NCBI GenBank assembly: GCA_033002965.1
Contig: JAURVB010010403.1
Location: 1 to 64,000 of the forward strand
Source of the DNA: Piper betle
Taxonomy: Eukaryota > Streptophyta > Magnoliopsida > Piperales > Piperaceae
DNA length: 64,000 bases
Reading direction: 5' to 3'
Position numbers and translations under genes: made by a program
The notes under the pieces: generated by a model
The model's input: the letters and a program-made list of their open reading frames with translations, nothing else
Databases searched by the model: none
What the model was told of the DNA's origin: nothing
In this document: one piece after another, positions 1-9,854 of the stretch
Layout: every line of letters starts with the position of its first letter
Numbering within the stretch: position 1 is the first letter of the stretch

Positions 1-1148
1 TCATTCCAATGTGCCAAGAACAATACCTATGTCTAGTGTTGGGAAAGACTTTTGAAATAGCTTTTTTCATTGCTATATCTTGATCTGTAATGATACATTG
101 CGGCTCTTTACCCCACATGCACTCCAACCATGTTTCAAACAACCATGTAAAGGTACTTGTCGTTTCATCTGCAAGTAAAGCACATCCAAAAAGAGTTGAT
201 TGTCTATGATGATTTATCCCTGTGAAAGGTGCAAAAGGCATATTAAAACTATTCGTATTGTATGTCACATCAAATACTACCACATCTCCAAAGTGCATAT
301 ATGCCATCCTCGACCTATTATCAGCCCAAAAACACTCCTAACTTGGACATTTTCATTGACTTCCATCTTAAAAAAAACCTTCTTCAATCCCAACTTTCTT
401 TTGAAAGTATTCTAAAACTTTCATACATTGCCGACCGATATTATTCTTTCTTGATTTTAATAGATGATTTTTACAATCACTATAAGTAAACTCTCCTTCA
501 TCAATGACGCCACCAGTATGATTCAATACTCTTGAAATTTTTGATGGTCCAATACCACAATCATAAAGCTCATCCATTAACTTTTTTGAAACTAATGTTA
601 ATTTCTTATGAGATCGGATTTTCGACACCTTTGATGGAGATGACAACTCATGTGAATGCATGTCATTAAAAATTTCCACAACCCATTTACCTTTGTCATT
701 TACTTTAACGACCATTTTTGCTTTGCACTGTTCTCGTGTGTCCGCCCTCCTTTTAACATCTTTCCCCCTCTGTCTTGGATCATCTGTCCTCTTCGTGCCT
801 TCTTTTTCACAAACAAATAATTTTCTGTACACGGCGTTTGTTCTCCTAGAATAATGAGAAGTACCTTTTCTAGTCCCAAATCCTCTAACTTTGGCATATC
901 TATTATAAAAAATATGCTTCCTCAATAGAATTGAACTCTGTTCCCTTGCATGGCATCAATAATTTACTGAGCTTGTCTTGACACCCGTCATTTCTAATTA
1001 AGCCTACCATCTCCTCATTGCAATCATCAGATACGCCATTGACAATATCAATTTCCACATCATTTTCCTCTACAAATTCTTCAACAAAGTCCTCCAAACC
1101 AATAGTTGTGGCTTCGCCCTTATCATTTTCATTGACAAATTCCTCCAT
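1..1148 (-). pseudogene. FAR1-related sequence (FRS/FHY3-like), decayed and cut by the window edge
   Basis: Read on the minus strand, this encodes an acidic N-terminus (start at 1148), then a FAR1 DNA-binding zinc-finger region with the usual EEAY..YN.YA opening and a CKAK...W.V..F...HSHEL core. It continues into the MULE-derived transposase domain: FWAD.RSRMAY, FGDVV.FD.TY, MPFAPF.G.NHH, then ADET..TF.WLF..WL and ITDQD.AM. Intact relatives are transposase-derived nuclear transcription factors (light signalling in the founding members) or parts of Mutator-like elements. The frame breaks at least three times, each beside a homopolymer: the A-runs (plus strand) at 907-912, 370-377 and 328-332. 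The rest of the transposase core and the SWIM finger would lie left of position 1. Without the frameshifts it would look like an ordinary single-exon FRS gene, so a live gene with assembly errors is possible but less likely with three lesions in about 600 bp. Confidence 0.85.
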
Positions 1149-1618
1149 GGTACCCTATTCAGACACTACAAAGAAAGTTAATACCCACTGTTGCAAGCCC
1201 GGCGGCGGTGGCAAACTCAGGAGCTGTGGCAAGGCCGGCACGACAACGGTTGAGGGGTCAAAGATGACACCCCCACGCCGGACTGAACTCGTAGAAATTC
1301 GCTCTAAACCAACATTGCTAATACAAAATAATCACATGATGAACGCAAAACAAATTGAGAGACAGAGAAAAAAAAAAGACAAAGACATCAACTTTGGTTG
1401 AGAAATTGACCAAAAGATGTTCCCTACGAATATAAACACATTCTGCTTGTTTCTACCTAGCAGCCAAGTGGTGTGGTGTGGCACCATTACCATCTTTGAT
1501 GCTCACAAATCGAGTAAATCCCCAACAATCAACACACAGAATAAAAAATAATAATTTTTTTAAAAAAAAACCCACAAAGATCGGCATTTTAGATAGGCAA
1601 TACGAGAATGGATGACAA
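1149..1618. other. 5' flank of the FRS relic, no gene seen
   Basis: Mixed-composition DNA upstream of the FRS start. A short GC-rich patch (about 1198-1300) is followed by A-rich sequence. The overlapping short reading frames show no recognisable domain. No tRNA, TATA-led promoter or repeat unit could be supported. Confidence 0.4.
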
Positions 1619-2081
1619 ATGAAAAACGAACTAACCATTAATCTGAAACAGGGGTCGATTCTGCAGCAGCAAGAATGGCTCGACAGGGAGGGAGGCAGCA
1701 GGCGGGGCGGGAAGGGGGTGGGAGGGGGAGGGGGCGGCGGCGACGGGGGTGGGAGGGAGGCAGGGAGGGGGGCGGCAGGCGGGGGCAGGAGGTGGGCGGA
1801 AGGCGGGGCGGGGCGGGACGGGGGAGGCGGCGACGGGGTGGGAGGGAGGTGGGGCGGGAGGGGGAGGCGGCGACGGGGGTGGGAGGCGGGAGGGCAGGGA
1901 GGGGGCGGGAGGCGTGGCGGGAGGTGGGAGGGAGGAGGGCAGGGAGGGGGGCGGGAGGTGGGATGCAGCGACGGGGTGGGAAGGAAAGTTAGGTTTTTCT
2001 TACTTGATCTGAGATGAACGGCTCGGATCAAATTCGGTGCAGAAAAAATTTCTGCAACATGTTGTAGGAAAACCAAACCTC
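1619..2081. repeat. G-rich core element E1 (right half recognisable)
   Basis: Positions 1675-1985 are almost purely purine on the plus strand: runs of GGGAGG, GGCGGG and GGGGGAGG with few pyrimidines. The core is followed by a T-rich stretch, an imperfect inverted word at about 2008-2031 (gatctgag / ctcggatc), a second hairpin (tgcagaaa / tttctgca, about 2039-2057), and then (TA)n from 2082. The order core, poly-T, inner palindrome, outer palindrome, (TA)n matches the right ends of the elements at 2108-3078 and 17628-18440. No matching left end was found. Long proline/arginine- or glycine-rich frames here are a composition effect, not genes. The G-runs are dense enough for quadruplex formation. 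Confidence 0.5.
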
Positions 2082-2107
2082 ATATATATATATATATATA
2101 TATATAT
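2082..2107. repeat. (AT)n microsatellite
   Basis: Uninterrupted AT dinucleotide run separating elements E1 and E2. The same kind of run lies on the far side of E2, so it may be the insertion target. Confidence 0.95.
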
Positions 2108-3077
2108 GGGTACATGTTTTTTCAGAGCAAGGGGCAGGAAAAAATTTTCTGCCCCAAGCTCTGTTTTGGGCTGTCCGATTACAAGGACGGCCCAGATCTG
2201 ATTTACTTTTTAAAAAAGTTAAAATTTGATCTGAACCGTCCGATTACAAGGACGGTCCAGATCGAATGTTAAAAAAACCCTGCTCCGCCGCCCTGCCGCC
2301 ATCCCGCCGCATCGCCGCCCCGTCGCGGACGCCTCCGGTGGACTCGCCGGCCGCGGCCGGAGCTGGGCCGAGCGGGGAGGCGAGGGAGGGCAGGGGCGGC
2401 GGAGCCCGGGCAAGGTGCGGGGGGAGGGAAGGGGAGCAGGCGGAGCGGCCCCCGCCTCGCCGTGGCTGACCTGCCGACCGCGCTGCGCGCGGCGCCCGCC
2501 GCACCCCGCGCGCACCGCCTCCACGCCACGGCCGGCGGGCGGCCGGCCCCTCGCCCCTCAGCCCACCTCCTCCGGCCCCCTCTCGCCCCCCCCTCCGCGC
2601 GTCCCCCTCTCGCCCCCGCCCTTTCCGCCTCCTCCCCCTCCTCGCCCCCGCCTCGCCCCCGCCCACCCCCTCGTGCCCCCCTCTCGCCCCGCCCCCTCCC
2701 CCCTCCCCTCGGCCCACCCCCTCCGCCCCTCCCCTCGCCCCCTCCGCCCCTCCCCTCGCCGCCCCTCTCGCCCCCTCCCCCTCCGCACGCCCCTCCGCCC
2801 TCGCCTCCGCCCCCTTCCCGCTCCGCCGCCCCCGCCCTCCCTCCCCCTGGCCCGGCTCCTCCGGCCGCCAGATCTGGCCGTGGCGAGGTGGGGGCCGCTC
2901 CGCCCGCCCCCGCTCTGCCTCCCCCGGCCCGGCTCCGGCCGCCAGATATGGCCGCGACCAGTGAGTCTACAGTAACATTTTTTTAAACCAATAAATCTGG
3001 GTCGTCCTTACAATCGGACGACCCAGATTAATCTGTGGCGCAGAGCCGCTACTACTGCCTCTGGCGCAGAGTAGCGG

Positions 3078-3078
<1 letters not shown>
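2108..3078. mobile_element. E2: G/C-core element with nested terminal palindromes
   Basis: The left end carries an outer palindrome at about 2115-2155 (cagagc..ggggcag / ctgcccc..gctctg). Two inner palindromes follow, at 2168-2193 and 2228-2263, both built on ccgtcc-gattacaa-ggacgg. A run of A leads into a C-rich core (about 2280-2970, pyrimidine-rich on the plus strand from 2560). The right end mirrors this: T-run, inner palindrome at 2994-3029 (14-bp perfect arms aatctgggtcgtcc / ggacgacccagatt), a repeated ggcgcagag word with inverted ccgctact/agtagcgg, then (TA)n. It resembles a foldback or MITE-like DNA element. No transposase is encoded and no family name is claimed. Overlapping open frames in the core encode only Pro/Arg/Ala-rich low-complexity sequence. 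Confidence 0.6.

Positions 3079-3128
<50 letters not shown>
3079..3128. repeat. (TA)n(CA)n compound microsatellite
   Basis: TA run to about 3110 followed by a CA run. It forms the right border of element E2. Confidence 0.95.
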
Positions 3129-3255
3129 TACACTTATCTTAGACAGGGGTAAATAATGTTTTTATATCAAACTTTAATTTGGATTGTTCGATTATAAGGA
3201 CGACCCATATTTGATAAAAAAATAAAAAATAACCCCCCCTCCCCAACTACCATCA
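3129..3255. repeat. E2b: truncated left end of the same element family
   Basis: After the microsatellite comes a degenerate copy of the inner palindrome word (3181-3206, ggattgttcgattataagga then cgaccc). An A-rich run follows, then the beginning of a C-rich tract (ccccccctcccc at about 3234-3244). That is the left-end order of E2, but the core is cut after a few bases. Confidence 0.4.
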
Positions 3256-4080
3256 TTTAGTACGTAGTCGATAATAATATTTATTTATTATTTTAAATAT
3301 ATTTGGAGTAGGTAAGTGATGTTATGTATATTATTATATTATATTATCGAGTCAAGTTTAAGTCGAGTCTAGCAATTCAAGTCGAGTTCAAGTTATAATC
3401 GAGTCGAGTTGAATTAAACATTGCCTTGCTCAAACTCAACTCATTACATTCGAGTTCGAGCTCAAGCATTTAAATGTCGAGTTTCGAGTCGAGCTGAGTC
3501 AAGTCGAACCCCAAATGCACACGAGCTAACTTATTCAATTAGGAGCCCTACTAATAATAGATTTAGGGATACTTACAAGGTTAACATCATTGCTTTGATT
3601 GGACGAGTAGATAGTATTGCCAAATTTATCATTTATAGTCATTGCATTTTACTTAATTGTCTTATGATTAGGTTTAGAGCTGCTCAAAGTCCGACATGAT
3701 TCTAAGTAAATTTGGGTTTGCACCTGCTCGTATTGGCTCGATGATTTAAAATGCGTACATAAATTTGAATTGAAAAAAATTTATACTGAATTTTCTTTAA
3801 GAATTTTTGCCAAAAAATTATTAATTAACATGGTTTTATCACAATTTTTAACCAAAAGCATAATATTATTAACAAATTGGTATATTTTTAATTATTTTGC
3901 AAAATAAAATTTCATTTTAATAGAAGAAAGAAGTATGCAAATAAAAATTAGTCAAACCTAAATATATTTAAAACATAAATCGAACTCGAAGGCACCCGAG
4001 TCGAGTCGAGTCGTAGTCGGACCATGGGCCTAACCCAGCCGACTCGGGTCTGGTCGCGGAGAAGATACCAGTTAAGAAGT
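3256..4080. other. AT-rich intergenic DNA with degenerate CGAGT-word repeats
   Basis: Two patches (about 3345-3515 and 3965-4030) are built from irregular repeats of cgagt, cgagtt and gagct words. AT-rich sequence lies between them. The patches look like the two sides of an old interspersed repeat, but no terminal structure or coding capacity could be shown. No gene is supported. Confidence 0.35.
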
Positions 4081-4113
4081 GTTATCTAAATCCCTGTCGG
4101 CTTCCGACACTGT

Positions 4114-4123
4114 CCACGTGTGG
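4114..4123 (+). promoter_or_regulatory. G-box-like motif (ccacgtgtgg)
   Basis: The core CACGTG at 4115-4120 lies upstream of a pyrimidine-rich leader and the NUMOD3 relic. Plant bZIP and bHLH factors bind this core. The position fits a proximal promoter, but a six-base palindrome also occurs by chance. Confidence 0.35.
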
Positions 4124-4751
4124 TTCACAAAGCGCTGTCTCTCCTCTTCCCGCTCTCTCTTCCAATTCGAAGAAGGAAGACAATTGCTGCGGCCACGCTT
4201 ATGAATTCTCCTTCTTCGGCTGCCTGAATGAGCTCTCATGCCTTGTCTAGGTGGCTACTTTCACCCCTTTTTGTGTTGTATTGCCTGTTGTTGTATGGTT
4301 TGTGTCCTGCTTGTTCTAGTGTGCATTTGCTTGTCTCTTGCTTGATTGTGGAAGCGGGAAGAATGCTGCTTAATGGGTCGTTGTCCAATTGACAGATTTC
4401 TGGAAGATTGAGAACGGTTGCTTTGTATCTCGATTGTTGTCACCGTTTGTGCTTAATTTCTTTTTAGCATTGTTGTTGTTCTGATTTTGTTAAGTTATTT
4501 GTCTCCTCATTGAATGTGGATACTGGTTGGTTTGTGGTGAGGCCTTTGGAGTTTAGACTTGATGTTGAGCGCTCTCTTCTGTTTCTTAAATGTTGGCTAT
4601 CTATTTATGCTTAACTATGTTGCTATTGCTGCTCTAATTTCATTGCCGAGTTGTATTTCTTTGTTTGAAACATTTTTGATAGCATAGTTAATGACTAGTA
4701 TCTATTTTATGGTGCTTATGCATGGCATTATTTCTTACTTTTTGGGGGGCA

Positions 4752-7700
4752 GATACTGCTATTTCACAATCGTGCTTCAGGAAACATTTGGTCTCATCAG
4801 GGGTGCCGCCTCTTTGTTGTGGAAATCCGGGGCTTCTTTATTGAAGCTGTACATTCAAATGCCAAAAGAGGGAACGCTAAACTCCTGGGAGCGCAGCTTG
4901 CAAGGGCTGCTCCTGGTTAAAGCAGTTGCCACTTTGGAAACGACTTTTGTAACACATAGCATTGATGTCCCGGTCAAAGATGATGAATTATTCTTAGGTT
5001 CTACCCCTAGCTCTCAATTGTTTCAGTTTTCAAATGAAGATGCTGATGAAATGGGAGAGAGGGAGAAATTGTGGCGAATGAGAATTTCTAAAGCCAACGA
5101 GGGAAATGTCCCGTGGAATAAAGGCACGAAGCACAGTCCAGGTAGCTTGCTTTGATTAGCTTTTTCGTTTCAGTTATTTAATCAAAATTTAAACTTATAT
5201 TTTAAACTAGTGATTGGCTTGTTTACACAGAAACTCTTAGGCGAATACGAGAGAGGACTAAACTGGCTATGCAGAACCCTACGGCGATGTCATGTAATGT
5301 AATGACCCAGCCCAAAGTGCAACGTAATGGGTACCCTAAGTCATTTCTTTAAAAGGGGGCAACGTAATGGGTACCCTAAGTCATTTCTTTAAAATGGGTA
5401 CCCTGATCTATAATCCACTTATAAACAGGATCTTCTCCCAGTAGGTATTAGGTGTGGGACTAAGTTGATGGATCTCACAATCCACCCACCTTAGGGAATT
5501 TCGTCCCCGAAATGCCTATTCTTGGCCCGTTGCTAGCCCCAGCCCACGACCTTTTTTGGCCCGTGACCGGCAGGAACCAGGTTGGCTCTGATAACATTTG
5601 TAACGACCCAGCCCAAAGTGCAACGTAATGGGCTAAGTCATTTCTTTAAAATGGGTACCCCAGAAATTAAAGATCTATAGTTCATTCTCACTTATAAACA
5701 TGATCTTCTCCTAGTAAGTATTATATGTGAGACTAAGTTGATGGATCTCACATGTAAGGACAATTGGTGATAAAACAGTAACCAATCTAATATTCTGTGA
5801 TAACTAATATAAATCAATACATTGCTAAATTTCTATGCGTATAAAAGTTCTTCTTTTTACTAATTAAACTCTATATTTAAAATTTTCATACCTAAAAAGA
5901 ATTGTTTCCCATGTACCTGTTAAAGATTAGGCATTATAGGCATCTTCTTTTATGTTCATTACTAGAGTCGGGCAGTTGCATATGCATAAGTTTCAGATTG
6001 ACAGTAGGCTGACAAGACATGCCATAGATGCCTTGCTGATTCGTACATGTCACTTACTATGTCAAAAACACAGGTCAAAATGAAGTTGATAAACATAGGG
6101 CATGCACAGAGGTACTTGGTATTTTTCATATTGATGACTTGACTTCAAATGTGTGTTTTTAACAAATTATGTTACATTTCTGTAATGGTGTTAATCATTA
6201 GTGCTTATGTTAGGCCATCTTCATGATCATTCACGAGGAAGTACCATTACCAGATATTTTCTTTGGGCGATTTGTTCATCCGTTTAATATGTGCTTTGAT
6301 GAAGTGAAATCATTCATTAGCCCTATTGCTTGAGGGGAAGAACAATTACTACAGTACTACTTTTGTCACGCGATCTTGCTTCGTGTTTCTAGGTTGTTGG
6401 TTAACCTTATTTCTATTATTGTATAGGTGTTACAAATTGGAAAACGTTGGTTTCCAGAGCTAAGATAATGTTAATACTTTAATTATGTTAGTTACAATAA
6501 AGCTTCTGCATCTGCGTAATTATTTACTGAATTTTATAGGACGAACTATAGAATAAAATCATAAGGCCTGCATGAGCATTGTTAGCCTGTGTTGTTCTTC
6601 TTAATTTCTTGTTAACTACAATTTTATGTTTTATAAAAAAAAACAGTTTGTAATGTTTTCCAATACAATGCCGTGATGCAATCGGGTTAAAATAGGTGCT
6701 GGAGTACGAATGGGTTGGCAGCGAAGGCGAAAAAAATTAATGGTGCAAGAGCGCTCCCGTTTTCTATGGCAGAACTTAATTGCTGAAGCTTCAAGAAAAA
6801 GTCTTTTTGGAGAAGATGAGGTTCAGTGGGATTCATATGAAATTATGGATGAACAGCTTAGAAAAGAATGGTTGGAAAGTGTTGAGATGAAGAAGACTAT
6901 GCCAAGGCCTAAAGGCAGCAGGCGAGCTCCCAAGTCACCTGAGTAGCGAAGGAAAATATCTGAGGCCATTTCAGCCAAATGGGCAGACCCTGTAAGGAGA
7001 AGATACTACATTATTTCATCTTAAATCTCCCTGTATTAGTTTATAAGCATTTATGCTTGTTTACATCTCGAGATATGATGTATTTTGTTGTAATAGAACA
7101 AGGTTTAGCTTCTGAGGAAAGGGACCATTTGATTTTACCTCAAAAGCACTTGCGTAGTGAAAACAGAAAGTAGATGGTAGCAATGGTAAAAAAATACCAT
7201 ATATCTTGTTGATAAATGAACTTTTCTTGGTTGGAGTTCTCAGTGTAAAATGCTTGCGCAATGAACAGAAAAAAAAAGAACTTTACCTAATAAAGACCTA
7301 TTCCCGGTCACACTTTTACTACTGTTCTCTTCAAACATCTGTATTTATTTTGTAATTTTATAAAAATTAATATGATCCCATGTTATTATATTTGGCCTGT
7401 CATCATAAGTCAATTCATTCTTCATGATGTTAGGATATATAACTACACAATTATTGCCTTAGAAACTGAATAAGTCATGTGGAGCCATGGTGTGCTAAAA
7501 CACTTCTCGGAGCCATGGTGAAAGAGGTAACTTATTAACTTGTGAATTAAATGCTTAAAGTTAGATTGAAAATTGTTCTTTCAATTATTTGGAATATGAC
7601 TACTGAAGATCCATGACTGCATCTTATCAATTACCATCTTTTGGATTTCCTTATTGTGATTATTTTTGTATGCTATCTTGTTGGAATTTTTTGCCAGGAA

Positions 7701-9025
7701 TACCGAAAGTGAGTTTGCTCTGCATTAGCTGTTTACCATGATAATACTGCTGGGGCCGAAAGGAAACCCCGGAAAAAGCTAAGTGGGGAGTCGACAAGAA
7801 CTAGGAGTTCTGTAAGAAGAAATCTTCTGGCAGTCTTACTGGTAATAATAAGAGCAATGTGATAAGTGCTAGAAAGAAAGGGTCTAGAATGAAAGTGGTC
7901 GCTACTCCATCATACAAAGATCCATTGGCAAGTTCCAAGTTGGAAATGATAAAGAAGATTAGGTTTCATAGAGCAACATTGGAGAACAAGAAAAGAGAAG
8001 CTGCTGAAAGGGCCAGGTAATTTTCTTATTCCAAATAACTGGTGTTCTTAAGCTGTTTTCTTAAAAAACTTTTACACATTGTCACATAAATATAAGTAGA
8101 CGCAAAACAAACATGTTCTATTTATTCAATGATGAGGTTATATGGATGCAATACAGCACCATCATCTACTGGACTTCATACATGTGATGAAAGATGATTC
8201 TGCATGTCAGGAAATTGCTTAAATAATAGGTGTAAACTTCGAGACTTTGAAATTCAAGATACTTGTTTCTAATTTTGTTGTCTGCAATTGGTGACTTAGT
8301 AAAACGACATGTTGATTCTTTGGTCAGATACTTTCGCATATACTATGTCCCCTCCATCCAATTACATGGCTATGTTCTTCATCTTCTACTAGTACTGACA
8401 TTATCTTTTCCTGTATCTAGGCTTCTCATTGCTGAAGCTGAGAAGGCTGCAAAGCCCTGGAGCTGGCCGCAGTAACGAGCCCTGCATCACTAATCGAAAC
8501 CAGAAAGTTAATTGCCGAAGCAGCTCAATCACTTGGAGGCATTGCCTCCAGACCTCCAATTTTGTCTGAAAGCAGTTCAGAAGCGCCATTTCCTTCTGAG
8601 TTTGAGGGAATCTTTCAGTCCAGAACCACCAATAACATACCAAGTAATCGTGTAATTAATGGGGCGAGCCACCTGCCTTTGAGTGAGATGAGTCAAGGAG
8701 AATCCATGCCTAATGTTTTTGAGCTGCCAAGTTTATAACTGAAATGGGAGAGAAGCAACAGATATTGCAAAACAGATGGAAACAGTTCCAAATGGCCAAT
8801 ACAACATACATAACAACATAGAGGACAGCTTACCAAAGTCTTCTGAGATAGAACTGGAAGTAGGCCCTCAAGAATCTGATGGTTCTGATGTGGGGCACAT
8901 AACATCTTGCAATTTAGATACTGGTTGGAATGATGTGATAGAATCAAAACCAGAGATTCTAAATGTTGCAAAAACCAAAAAAAAGATGGGTCTGTGGAAG
9001 GTTGGTTGAAGTGGAAGAAGACTAG
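4752..9025 (+). pseudogene. NUMOD3-motif protein gene, broken
   Basis: Exons are recognisable at about 4752-5141, 5231-5293, 6074-6111, 6696-6991, 7698-8016 and 8421-9025. The first contains the NUMOD3 signature (ISKAN.GNVPWNKG.KHSP). Next come ETLRRIRERTK, VKMKL..GHAQ, GAGVRMGWQRRR, a basic linker (MPRPKGSRRAP) and RRKISEAISAKWADP. A helical Lys/Glu-rich part (KIRFHRATLENKKREAAERAR, LLIAEAEKAAK) follows, and probably a KKRWVCGRLVE end. NUMOD3 is a DNA-binding motif first described in homing endonucleases; plant nuclear copies are often predicted organellar, and their role is not settled. Lesions: TAG at 6944-6946 (expected CAG), TGA at 7710-7712 (expected CGA), frameshifts near 7813 and 8455, a frame change before the end, and a missing segment before GAGVR. 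This is more damage than any other gene in the window. Confidence 0.75.
5298..5752 (-). mobile_element. TRIM (short LTR retroelement) in the NUMOD3 intron
   Basis: The LTRs are 5298-5479 and 5599-5752. Both read tgtaa(t/c)gacccagcccaa at the left and end in ggatctcaca; read on the minus strand this is TGTGAG...TTACA. Next to the right LTR, on the minus strand, is a primer-binding site tGTTATCAGAGCC, one mismatch from the initiator-Met tRNA site TGGTATCAGAGC. Next to the left LTR is a polypurine tract (aaggtgggtgga). The 5-bp target duplication tgtaa is exact (5293-5297 and 5753-5757). The internal region is only about 119 bp and codes for nothing. The left LTR has an internal duplication of about 36 bp (gcaacgtaatgggtacc... 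twice), which explains its extra length. Mobilisation would need proteins from a full-length element. Confidence 0.9.
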
Positions 9026-9854
9026 AAGCATTGCAACATTTTTATTTGGGTCCTCTTTGATTGACAGAGCATTCATTTTCATACATTTACCTTGTAATAT
9101 CATATTCTACATTTTCACTGACTTCTAGCTTAAATTATTCTCCAATTAGAGCTAATGCAAAAACCATCTGAGTTTGCACATGTATGTTTCCTGGTTATAT
9201 AAAATGGTGGGAAATTGATGCTTCTTCGATTCTCTTCCCAGGCCATCATGGACTTGAACCAGAGACCTGCCGGTGAAATAAATCATCATTATTATCTACC
9301 TTCTTTCTTATCTTTGAGGAAAATTTGTCATGCATTTTAATAATAAATAAAATTTATTGTGACCATATTCTTTTGGTTTTGTTTTTTAATATTTAGTTGT
9401 ATTTATTAAATAAAAAAATCTTATATGATTTTTAAAATTTATCTTTTATATAAAATATCAAAATTTGAATGTAAAATACTCGAACCATATAGAATAATAC
9501 TCGCCTTATTTGAATTTAAGCATTATAAACTTCGAATCAAATATTTATAAATATTATAATGAGGATTGTGCTCACTTGTTTTGAAAATTCAAGTCTAAAC
9601 TTGGAATCAAATATAGATTAAAAGATAAAATTTATTCATCTAATTAAATCAAATACCTTAATCCATCTATCAAATTAATTAACCTTCCCAAGTAATTGGA
9701 AGGACGTTTTCGTCTTTTCGTCCTTAAATTTTCTCCACACAACTGCTCTCTTCCTCCGCGTCGCTCCCAAACCTACCGGAGTCTCGCCGGAGCATCGCCG
9801 GCGGCGGCCACGCCTCTCCTCTCCTCCACTCACTCTATGCTGCCAACGGAGGTG
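9026..9854. other. Intergenic, promoter side of the O-fucosyltransferase gene
   Basis: AT-rich DNA after the NUMOD3 relic, with no coding signal. Composition changes to C/T-rich at about 9730, typical of a plant 5' leader just before the start codon at 9855. No clear TATA box was assigned. Confidence 0.4.

Noticed and set aside
2415..2975. Long Pro/Arg/Ser-rich open frames on both strands of the E2 core
   Set aside because: Several frames are open at once because the sequence is almost only G and C. There is no domain and no codon bias beyond composition.
9230..9290. Possible tRNA-like text (gacttgaaccagagacctg)
   Set aside because: No acceptor stem, anticodon arm or T-loop could be folded around it.
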